A stretch of 14,945 bases of DNA, from positions 1 through 14,945 of the forward strand of contig JAFTBT010000172.1 of assembly GCA_017455085.1 (NCBI GenBank), given 5' to 3'. The notes beneath the pieces were generated by a model. The model saw only the letters and a list, made by a program, of their open reading frames with translations. It was not told the DNA's origin and made no database searches. Both the position numbers and the translations under genes were made by a program. The stretch comes from Synergistaceae bacterium. Lineage in GTDB: Bacteria > Synergistota > Synergistia > Synergistales > Aminobacteriaceae. Positions 1 to 6,096 of the stretch are shown one piece after another (the stretch's first letter is position 1; each line of letters starts with the position of its first letter).

Positions 1-1
1 A

Positions 2-1384
2 ACACACACTGACTCGGCAAAAAATCTTCTCGACAATTTCCCGGTACTCGTGCAAAAACCCTCAATCCCTGCCCCTCAGACAGAGCTGCCCTTCACGGCA
101 GACACCCGCACCACAATAGAGTTCAGGGACGCGGAACTTCAGGATGTATTTCGCCTGTTCATGGCTGCACTTGGCCGGAACATAGTGATAGACTCTTCGT
201 TCCCGAAAAATACTCTGGTTACGATGACGCTCGTTGACGTTAGGATAGACGAAATCATGAACTATCTGCTCAGGACGTACGATATAGCCTGCTACAACTA
301 TGCGCCCAATATTACAGCATTCGGTACTCGCGAAGCACTCTACAAGCTATCAGGTGCAAAGGAGCTCAAGACGTTCAAGATATCCTATGCCAGCCCGCAG
401 AGAATAGGCGAAATCCTCAAGAACCTGCTGGGATTCTCGGTGACTCTAATCCGTGAAAGTGCAGGCGAAGGCTCAGGCTCAAACACCGGCGTAAACACCA
501 CCAGCTCCACAAGCACAGGCTCATCCATCAGTGCAAGGGAAGCTCAAACCGGAGGAAGAAGTTCCGGAAGCTCGGGCAGCAGCACTAATACTGTGTCGGA
601 AGTCATGATTGATGAGAGATTCAGGATGCTCTACGTCAAGACCAACCCCGCACGCATGGAGGAAGTCGAGGAAATGATCAAGATGCTGGATGTCCCGTTA
701 AGGCAGGTCATGATTCGAGCGAGCATCTTCGAGTTCAGCGATGAGGCAACTCAGGACGTGCAGACTACTCTGAATATGGTGTATGACAGGTGGTCTCTTA
801 ATAGCGATCTAGCGAACGGCATAGGAGTAATTTCGTATGAGGATAGGACGTACAGGAACGGGCGTTCAAATTTTGACAGGTACATAACTGCGTCATTCAG
901 TGCGTTGGAGGCCAAGAACAAGGGCAAAACCATAGCCAACCCATCAGTCATAACGATAGAGGGAGAAGAAGCAAAGATTACCCTGAAGCATGACATAACG
1001 TATTCAGCAGGAAGAGACGACAGCGGAAATCCTACGTGGCAGACCACACAGGTAGGGCCTGAGCTGACATTCACACCAATAATCGAGGACAAAGGCTACA
1101 TCAACCTCACGATAAAGATTAACACCGGAGACTATCTCGGCACGGACGCGCAAGGGCATCTCCAGACTACGGACAGGGACATAGAGACGCATATACGTGT
1201 ACGTGACGGAATGCCGTTTGTAGTAGGTGGTCTGTTTCAGGACATAAGCACCAAAATGAAGAGCAAGATACCTATACTCGGAGATATTCCGCTGCTGGGG
1301 AGTTTCTTTTCTTACACGGCAGACAATAAAAGCAAGACGCAGGCAGTCATGATCGTAACTCCGTATATAATTGATTCCAGATAG
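2..1384 (+). CDS. Secretin of a type IV pilus / type II secretion system (PilQ/GspD family), 5' truncated by window edge
   Basis: The frame is open from base 2 to the TAG at 1382-1384, giving 460 visible codons. A GTG at 50 is in frame but is probably internal, because the frame stays open upstream and no ribosome binding site precedes it. An N0/STN-like domain lies at about residues 39-105 of the fragment (TIEFRDAELQDVFR). An N1-like repeat follows at about 121-143. A Ser/Gly/Thr-rich linker covers about 154-198, as is common in secretins. The C-terminal gate-forming domain runs from about 234 to the end, with the signature VVGGLFQD near 407 followed by KIPILGDIPLLGSFF. Known role of the family: a multimeric outer-membrane channel for pili or secreted proteins, which implies a diderm cell. 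PilQ and GspD cannot be separated without the N-terminus and neighbours. The family assignment is secure. Confidence 0.93.
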   Translation, partial: THTDSAKNLLDNFPVLVQKPSIPAPQTELPFTADTRTTIEFRDAELQDVFRLFMAALGRNIVIDSSFPKNTLVTMTLVDVRIDEIMNYLLRTYDIACYNYAPNITAFGTREALYKLSGAKELKTFKISYASPQRIGEILKNLLGFSVTLIRESAGEGSGSNTGVNTTSSTSTGSSISAREAQTGGRSSGSSGSSTNTVSEVMIDERFRMLYVKTNPARMEEVEEMIKMLDVPLRQVMIRASIFEFSDEATQDVQTTLNMVYDRWSLNSDLANGIGVISYEDRTYRNGRSNFDRYITASFSALEAKNKGKTIANPSVITIEGEEAKITLKHDITYSAGRDDSGNPTWQTTQVGPELTFTPIIEDKGYINLTIKINTGDYLGTDAQGHLQTTDRDIETHIRVRDGMPFVVGGLFQDISTKMKSKIPILGDIPLLGSFFSYTADNKSKTQAVMIVTPYIIDSR

Positions 1385-1415
1385 AGAGTTTTTTGTGAAC
1401 ATACAGGCAGAGATT

Positions 1416-1450
1416 TTCCCTCGTGTGAAGGTTCATGCGGGGGAATTTTT
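1416..1450 (+). terminator. Intrinsic terminator after the secretin gene
   Basis: An 8-bp stem pairs TTCCCTCG (1416-1423) with CGGGGGAA (1438-1445), with one G-U pair. It encloses a 14-nt loop and is followed by TTTTT at 1446-1450. It lies 31 nt after the secretin stop codon. Seen directly in the sequence; strength not calculated. Confidence 0.75.
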
Positions 1451-1493
1451 GTGTTTATGGGCTGATGTGAAACTCTGATATTGATGTGATGAT

Positions 1494-1589
1494 ATATGCT
1501 CTCAAGCTGTGAGGGAGGCACTGACGCAAAAGCTGTATTCTGTTGCGAGGGGGAGTGTAGCATAAATAGATATGCTCTCAACCTGTGAG
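1494..1589. repeat. Pair of 20-bp near-identical direct repeats (1494-1513, 1570-1589)
   Basis: The copies read ATATGCTCTCAAGCTGTGAG (1494-1513) and ATATGCTCTCAACCTGTGAG (1570-1589), matching at 19 of 20 positions and offset by 76 bp. The 3' half carries a short CTCA...TGAG inverted repeat. A much weaker partial echo (ATATATTCTCAA) occurs at about 1674-1685. They lie in the non-coding space before efp. Function unknown; possible roles are a protein-binding site or a small dispersed repeat. Confidence 0.6.
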
Positions 1590-1598
1590 AAAGCAGCC

Positions 1599-1662
1599 GT
1601 TGATTCTTGACTCTGCATTTGAGGCTGTTATGGCGTGTTGATTCTTGACTCTGCATTGAGGC
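1599..1662 (+). repeat. Pair of direct repeats carrying TTGACT (1599-1624, 1637-1661)
   Basis: The 21-bp core GTTGATTCTTGACTCTGCATT occurs at 1599-1619 and 1637-1657. Each copy continues into GAGGC, with one extra T in the first copy. The offset is 38 bp, exactly half of the 76-bp offset of the upstream repeat pair. Each copy contains a possible -35 hexamer TTGACT, but only the second is followed by TATAAT. Confidence 0.65.
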
Positions 1663-1675
1663 CGTATAATATAAT
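1645..1675 (+). promoter_or_regulatory. Candidate sigma-70-type promoter for the efp operon
   Basis: TTGACT (1645-1650) is followed by two overlapping TATAAT boxes at 1665-1670 (14-nt spacer) and 1670-1675 (19-nt spacer). Neither spacer is the ideal 17 nt. The perfect -10 boxes in a short AT-rich patch just before the operon make this the best candidate. The transcription start would lie at about 1677-1683, giving a leader of some 45 nt. Inference from motif only. Confidence 0.5.
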
Positions 1676-1723
1676 ATATTCTCAAATTCACACACACATA
1701 ATTTTTCAGGAGGGTATACATTC

Positions 1724-2299
1724 ATGGCAGTAGCAGATACTACTAGTTTTTACGTGGGCTTAAAGTTCCGTTGGCAGGGCGGCATCTGGGAGATAGTCGA
1801 GTATGACCACCACAAAATGGGCAGAGGCGGCGCAGTCGTCCGTACAAAGCTCCGCAACGTCGAGACAGGCTCCATCGTGGAAAATTCTTTCAAGCCAGGC
1901 GAAAAGTTCGAGCGCATAATCTACGAGGACAAACCCGCTCAGTACTCTTACAGGGACGGCGAAGACTATGTATTCATGGACTTGGCCACCTACGAGGAAA
2001 TGAGGCTCTCTCCACAAGTTCTCGGCGAGGCAGCAAAATATCTCGTCGACGACATAGAGATTCAGCTTGAGTACTTCGAAGGCAAAGTCATGGGCATAGA
2101 GCTTCCCAAGAGCGTCACCATGAAAGTCATCGACACTCCCCCTGCGTTCAAGGGCGACACAGTTACCGGCGGAGGCAAACCCGCAACCCTCCAGACGGGA
2201 CTCGTAGTGACTGTACCGGTATTTGTCGAACCCGGAGAAGATATCGTAGTAGACACCCGCACCGGCGCATACTTGGAACGCGCAAAAAAGGGTAACTAG
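1724..2299 (+). CDS. efp: Elongation factor P with arginine at the tip position
   Basis: Encodes 191 residues, close to the usual 185-190. The ATG at 1724 follows AGGAGGG (1708-1714) with 9-nt spacing. EF-P binds between the P and E sites of the ribosome and relieves stalling at polyproline stretches. The N-terminal KOW-like domain carries the loop HHKMGRGGAVVRTKLRN. The central and C-terminal OB domains are recognisable, ending in the family signature around GEDIVVDTRTGAYLERAK. Residue 34, at the loop tip where E. coli EF-P has the beta-lysylated lysine (PGKG), is arginine here (MGRG). Arginine at the tip is known in EarP-rhamnosylated EF-Ps (Pseudomonas, Neisseria), but the surrounding loop here is of the ordinary GRGGA type. 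It is the first gene of the operon and the Asp23-family gene starts 2 nt after its stop. Confidence 0.96.
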   Translation: MAVADTTSFYVGLKFRWQGGIWEIVEYDHHKMGRGGAVVRTKLRNVETGSIVENSFKPGEKFERIIYEDKPAQYSYRDGEDYVFMDLATYEEMRLSPQVLGEAAKYLVDDIEIQLEYFEGKVMGIELPKSVTMKVIDTPPAFKGDTVTGGGKPATLQTGLVVTVPVFVEPGEDIVVDTRTGAYLERAKKGN

Positions 2300-2301
2300 C
2301 C

Positions 2302-2706
2302 TTGCCTGACGATAAGCCCTCAAACGGCGGGGCTATACATATTTCTGAGGACGTAATCTCAGAGTTAGCCCGCAAAACCATTCAGGGAATCCCCAACATC
2401 AAGACAGCTTCACGGTCAGGCTCAAAGTTCGGGCTTGGCCGCAAAAGCTCAGGCATAAAAGTCTCTGTAGACCACCCGCATGGCTGCATAGACATTGATG
2501 CGTATGTACTTGTGCGCTATGGCCAGAGGATACCCGATCTTGCTTGGGACGTTCAGGAAAAAATCAAGGACAATCTCGAACGCTACACCGGCTACAGCGT
2601 CAGGGCAGTGAATGTTAATGTTCAGGGGATATATTCTGACGCAGGGGATGACTTCACGCTGGACATAGGGACAGAATCCCAAGAACCTGACGACGAGGAA
2701 GACTAG
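2302..2706 (+). CDS. Asp23/Gls24 (DUF322) family envelope-stress-type protein
   Basis: Encodes 134 residues from a TTG at 2302, two bases after the efp stop. An AAGGG (2288-2292, inside efp) can serve as ribosome binding site. The protein shows the Asp23 pattern: an N-terminal strand GAIHISEDVISELARKTIQGI, a glycine-rich loop, GIKVSVDHPHGCIDIDAYVLVRYG, and a C-terminal YSVRAVNVNVQGI, then an acidic tail. Family knowledge: these are cytosolic proteins that often sit at the membrane through a partner (AmaP in staphylococci) and are linked to cell-envelope homeostasis. The gene commonly lies between efp and nusB in Firmicutes, as here. There is no signal peptide or membrane segment in this protein. 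The next gene starts 1 nt after its stop and could supply the membrane partner. Confidence 0.88.
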   Translation: MPDDKPSNGGAIHISEDVISELARKTIQGIPNIKTASRSGSKFGLGRKSSGIKVSVDHPHGCIDIDAYVLVRYGQRIPDLAWDVQEKIKDNLERYTGYSVRAVNVNVQGIYSDAGDDFTLDIGTESQEPDDEED

Positions 2707-2707
2707 C

Positions 2708-3154
2708 ATGTATTTTCGGTGGAAGGATACGCCTTACGGGATAATACGGGTCTCATGCGGGGGCTTGCGGGAATTTGTGGGAGAAGCAGTGAAATCGAGG
2801 CTGAGGCTGTACGGTGTAACGTTGCAGGGCTCAGACAGGAAGGAAGATGCAGATATGAGTATAGTACTGTCTGAGGAAAACGTGATACCTGAGACAAAGA
2901 AGAAAGTAGAGCAGCATTTTACGGCAGTGTTTGAGCCGATGGGGATAAATGCGTCAGTAGTGTGGGCAGTTCCCGACAAGAGCATAGTGAAGTTTTTGTG
3001 TTCGCCGTGGTCATGGGCAGGGATCGGAGCGTGTGTAGCGGGCTTCGTGAATGCTGGGTCGGCAGGATTTTTCTGGACGGCGTTCTGGGCGGCAGCAGGA
3101 TGGTTCTCCGTGCATGGCCTGAATGTGTTAGCGCGATACCTCAGGAGGCCTTAA
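2708..3154 (+). CDS. Small protein with two C-terminal membrane segments; possible Asp23-like membrane anchor
   Basis: Encodes 148 residues starting at ATG 2708, one base after the Asp23-family stop. I do not recognise it as a named family. Residues 1-90 are soluble and charged. Residues 91-148 contain two hydrophobic stretches (about 92-114 and 117-135) ending in a basic tail RYLRRP, so it is probably an inner-membrane protein. The N-terminal part (GIIRVSCGGLREFVGEAV ... MGINASVVWAV) follows the order of an Asp23 fold: an opening strand, a helix, a strand, then a helix and a closing strand after a G-x-x-A/V motif. This suggests a diverged Asp23-like domain fused to a membrane hairpin. AmaP has the reverse order, with membrane segments first. 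Existence of the gene is well supported by packing; the function is a guess. Confidence 0.8.
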   Translation: MYFRWKDTPYGIIRVSCGGLREFVGEAVKSRLRLYGVTLQGSDRKEDADMSIVLSEENVIPETKKKVEQHFTAVFEPMGINASVVWAVPDKSIVKFLCSPWSWAGIGACVAGFVNAGSAGFFWTAFWAAAGWFSVHGLNVLARYLRRP

Positions 3155-3155
3155 C

Positions 3156-3635
3156 ATGACCGCAAAAAAATTCATAGGCCGCAAGTTCGGAGCAATACAC
3201 CGGTCTCGTGAGCTTGCAGTGCAGTTTTTGTACTCGGTTGATGTGTGTCCGGAACAGAATACCAGTGAGGCGTTGGAGCTGTTCATGACGCTGGATGATG
3301 TTGCGCAGGAGGATAAGCCCGAAGTCAAGGAGCGGTGCAGAGAATTGGTGCGTCAAGTTTTGGCGAGGAAGGCAGAGATTGACGGAGTGCTTTTGCGGGT
3401 AGTTACCGGCTGGAGGCCTGAGCGTATGGTCAGCGTGGACAGGACTATATTGCGCTTGATGGTGCTGGAGGGATTCATGCTGAAGACGCTTCCGGTGAAG
3501 GCAGCAGTGAGTGAAGCGACGAGTCTGGCGGGAGATTTTGGGACTACGGACTCGCCGAGATTCGTGAACGGAGTCATGCGGAGGGCAGCGAAATATTTTG
3601 AGGGCAAAGGAGACGGAGAGGATGCCGGAGATTGA
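3156..3635 (+). CDS. nusB: Transcription antitermination factor NusB
   Basis: Encodes 159 residues. The ATG at 3156 follows CAGGAGG (3142-3148) and lies 1 nt after the previous stop. NusB forms a dimer with NusE (ribosomal protein S10) on boxA RNA and supports antitermination of rRNA operons. Typical features are the N-terminal basic SRELAVQFLYSVDV, the central helices, and the C-terminal block MVSVDRTILRLMVLEGFML ... PVKAAVSEATSLAGDFGTTDSPRFVNGVMRRAA, which matches the family consensus (vInEaveLaK.fg...s..FvNGvLd). The protein carries a short acidic C-terminal tail. Its last 14 nt overlap the start of the glycosyltransferase gene, so the two are probably translationally coupled. Confidence 0.95.
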   Translation: MTAKKFIGRKFGAIHRSRELAVQFLYSVDVCPEQNTSEALELFMTLDDVAQEDKPEVKERCRELVRQVLARKAEIDGVLLRVVTGWRPERMVSVDRTILRLMVLEGFMLKTLPVKAAVSEATSLAGDFGTTDSPRFVNGVMRRAAKYFEGKGDGEDAGD

Positions 3636-4572
3636 TATATTGATGGCGGTTAGAAACGGGGAAAAGTACATAGCAGAGCAGATAGATTCGATTCTTAACC
3701 AGACATTTCAAGACTTCAGGCTGATCATACGCGATAATAGCTCAACCGATAACACCCCAGCAATAATTGAGGAATACGTGAAGAAATATCCGGGCAAGGT
3801 TCAGGCAGTTCATGATGATGTTGACTGCACAGCGAGCTTCACGGAAAACTTCATGCAGCTGTTGACGTACGCAGAGGCTGATTACGTGATGTTCACGGAT
3901 TCTGATGATTACTGGCTGCCGTACAAGATTCAGGTCAGTTTGTGGCACATGAAGGAACTCGAACGCAAGAATCCCGGTATGCCTGCGCTGGTATTCTCAG
4001 GCCTGCAAGTGGTAGATGAAAACCTCCAGAGCATGGATAAATGTTCACAGTACATTACTGGCGTACCTGAATACAGGAACTTCACGAACCTTCTGCTGTC
4101 GAACGTAGTATCAGGGTGTACGTCTATACTGAACAGAGCACTGTACTCGAAATCCAAAGGCTACATAGAGGACATGCCTTTTGCACATGACAGCTTTTTC
4201 GGAGCGATGGCTTCGGGGTGCGGGGTTTTGGAGCATATACCTGCAGCAATGATACTTTACCGTCAGCATGGACACAATGCTTCAGGCTATATTGGAGCAA
4301 GCGGGAAACACGGTGTTATTATGAGCTGGCTGGTGAAGGTGCTGGAATTTAGGACATACGCGGTAAACGTGAGGAAAAAATGCAAGTTTATGCTCGAACA
4401 TTACTCTGACGTGATGCTTCCAGAGAGGCGTGAGAATCTGGAGAAGTTTGTGGCACTGCTGGACAAGCCAAAGATAGCGAAGTTCTTCATGCTGCTGTTC
4501 GGGAAGTGGTACAAGCTGGAGGGTCGGCTGTATTGCAAGATAAAGTACTTTTTCAGGGTAGTACTGAGCTGA
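3622..4572 (+). CDS. Family 2 glycosyltransferase, rhamnosyltransferase-like
   Basis: Encodes 316 residues from ATG 3622, chosen because it follows GGAGACGGAGAGG (3609-3621) and starts right before the GT-A fold (PEIDILMAVRNGEKYI). A TTG at 3598 is in frame but would add eight unconserved residues. The nucleotide-sugar part shows DNSSTD (38-43) and DSDD with YW (93-98), the metal-binding signature of the DQDDxW subgroup. Later come HD at 189-190 and YRQHGHN (213-219), a pattern I associate with O-antigen and exopolysaccharide rhamnosyltransferases. No membrane segment is obvious, so it is likely a cytosolic or membrane-peripheral enzyme. The acceptor is unknown. The gene overlaps nusB by 14 nt, an unusual partner for a polysaccharide gene. 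EF-P in the same operon carries an arginine tip. A link between the two is speculative. Confidence 0.88.
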   Translation: MPEIDILMAVRNGEKYIAEQIDSILNQTFQDFRLIIRDNSSTDNTPAIIEEYVKKYPGKVQAVHDDVDCTASFTENFMQLLTYAEADYVMFTDSDDYWLPYKIQVSLWHMKELERKNPGMPALVFSGLQVVDENLQSMDKCSQYITGVPEYRNFTNLLLSNVVSGCTSILNRALYSKSKGYIEDMPFAHDSFFGAMASGCGVLEHIPAAMILYRQHGHNASGYIGASGKHGVIMSWLVKVLEFRTYAVNVRKKCKFMLEHYSDVMLPERRENLEKFVALLDKPKIAKFFMLLFGKWYKLEGRLYCKIKYFFRVVLS

Positions 4573-4589
4573 TTGCAGGCATAATAAAT

Positions 4590-4619
4590 CCCCCCAAACG
4601 TTCAGGGGGGAAATTTTTT
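4590..4619 (+). terminator. Intrinsic terminator between convergent operons
   Basis: CCCCCC (4590-4595) pairs with GGGGGG (4605-4610) around a 9-nt loop and is followed by AAATTTTTT. It ends the efp-to-glycosyltransferase operon. On the minus strand the same stem is followed only by ATTTATTA, so it may also stop gatB transcription, but less well. Confidence 0.85.
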
Positions 4620-4624
4620 CGGGA

Positions 4625-6094
4625 TTACTTCACAGCTTCGGCTATAGCTTCTGCAACTTCCTGAGGCTTTGCCTGTCCCTTAGTCTCCTTCATGACGAGT
4701 CCCTGCAAGAACTTCAGCTTTTTGCCCTTCTTGTCCCTGCCGGAGCGAATCTCCTCAAGTACGTCCGGGTTCGCTGCAATAACACTCGCAATAATATCGT
4801 TCAAGGCGTTTCCTGCAATTCCTCCCTCAGTAATGCCGAGAGCCTTTATCGCGTCATCAAGGCCTGCATTTTTCGCAGTCATGTAGTCAAAAACTTCTTT
4901 GCCCTGCGTGGTCGAGAGTTTCCCCTCATCAACACGCTTCACCAGTCCCGCCAAAACCTCCGGAGAAATTCCGAATCCAGCTATCTCCTGCACCTTCTGG
5001 CCTGATTCGTTCAGCACACGCAGCACTTCAGTACGCACCCAGTGAGCAGCCCTCACAGGATTCGCCCCGGCCTTCACGCACGCCTCGAAGTAGTCCGCAA
5101 GATTCCTGTCGTCCGTCAAAACGTCAGCAACTTCACGCGGCACTCCCCACTCGTTAACGTAGCGATTTGCTCTCACGTCGGGCATTTCGGGCATTCTGGC
5201 AGCGACTCTGTCGATCCATTCCTGCGAGATATACAGCGGAGGCAGATCGGGCTCAACGATGAACTTCCTGTAGTTTTCCTTTACCCTTGATGATGAAGTT
5301 ATACCCTGTGCGTCGTTCCAGTGCCGAGTCTCCTGTATGACTTCTCCGCCCTGAAGCATGATTTTTCTCTGACGCTTTATCTCGTACTCTATAGCCCGTT
5401 CCAGAGCCTTGAAGGAGTTCATATTCTTCACTTCGACTTTTTTGCCCCAGCGGCCGTCACTGCACTTCATGGACACGTTCGCGTCAAAGCGCATCATCCC
5501 TTTTTCGAGTTCCACGTCCGAAGCTCCAGAGTATATTACGCGTCTCCTGAGGGTCATAACGTACTCCACAGCCTCAGCAGCACTCGCAACATCCGGTTCT
5601 GAGACTATCTCCGCTAACGGAGTCCCTGACCTGTTGTAGTCAACGTATGATGTATCTGCGCCCTCAAGCCTGCCGTCTGAAGCACTGTGATGCAAGCTCC
5701 CTACATCCTCCTCAAGGTGAAGATGGTGTACGCGTATTTTCTTGAGGTTGCCTTCTGAATCATGCACCTCAATGTAGCCCGATGTGGTTATTGGCAAATC
5801 GCACTGGCTGACCTGATGGCCTTTAGGCAGATCCGGGTAGAAATATGACTTCCGGAAAAATAATGACTTGTGACGGATTCCGCAGTTCAGCGCAAATCCC
5901 GCTAACATACCCTGCTCCACAACATGGTGATTCAGGTACGGCAGACTTCCCGGAAGACCCATGCATACCGGGCAAATATTCGTGTTGGGTGCTGCGTCAG
6001 TGTTCGTTGAGCATGAGCAGAAAAGTTTGGAGTCAGACTTCAGACGAATGTGTATCTCTATTCCGATTACCGGTGTAAAAGTAAGTTCGGCCAT
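4625..6094 (-). CDS. gatB: Aspartyl/glutamyl-tRNA(Asn/Gln) amidotransferase subunit B
   Basis: Encodes 489 residues. I place the start at the ATG whose first base is 6094, two bases after the gatA stop. An upstream in-frame ATG at 6103 overlaps gatA and lies only 2 nt from GGAGGG, too close to use well. GatB binds the mischarged tRNA, phosphorylates the Glu or Asp moiety and uses ammonia channelled from GatA. The N-terminal block IGIEIHIRL, NTNICPVCMGLPGSLP, the EEDVGSLHH motif and SGTPLAEIVSEPD are family signatures. Cys26, Cys28, Cys41 and Cys44 form the zinc-site pattern present in a subset of GatB proteins. The C-terminal YqeY-like tail (LKFLQGLVMKETKGQAKP) binds the tRNA elbow. Last gene of gatCAB. 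Confidence 0.97.
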   Translation of the reverse strand: MAELTFTPVIGIEIHIRLKSDSKLFCSCSTNTDAAPNTNICPVCMGLPGSLPYLNHHVVEQGMLAGFALNCGIRHKSLFFRKSYFYPDLPKGHQVSQCDLPITTSGYIEVHDSEGNLKKIRVHHLHLEEDVGSLHHSASDGRLEGADTSYVDYNRSGTPLAEIVSEPDVASAAEAVEYVMTLRRRVIYSGASDVELEKGMMRFDANVSMKCSDGRWGKKVEVKNMNSFKALERAIEYEIKRQRKIMLQGGEVIQETRHWNDAQGITSSSRVKENYRKFIVEPDLPPLYISQEWIDRVAARMPEMPDVRANRYVNEWGVPREVADVLTDDRNLADYFEACVKAGANPVRAAHWVRTEVLRVLNESGQKVQEIAGFGISPEVLAGLVKRVDEGKLSTTQGKEVFDYMTAKNAGLDDAIKALGITEGGIAGNALNDIIASVIAANPDVLEEIRSGRDKKGKKLKFLQGLVMKETKGQAKPQEVAEAIAEAVK

Positions 6095-6096
6095 GA

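Noticed and set aside
1494..1662. CRISPR array from the repeated 20-21 bp units
   Set aside because: Only two copies of each of two different short units, with unequal spacing and no cas genes in the window.
1312..1725. 137-codon minus-strand frame between secretin and efp
   Set aside because: Overlaps the secretin 3' end, its terminator and the efp promoter; composition is not protein-like and no start signal is visible.
1760..2323. 187-codon minus-strand frame opposite efp
   Set aside because: Lies entirely antisense to the clearly recognisable EF-P gene; no family features.
3598..3621. Upstream TTG start for the glycosyltransferase
   Set aside because: Would add eight residues with no family support; the ATG at 3622 has a purine-rich ribosome binding site directly before it.
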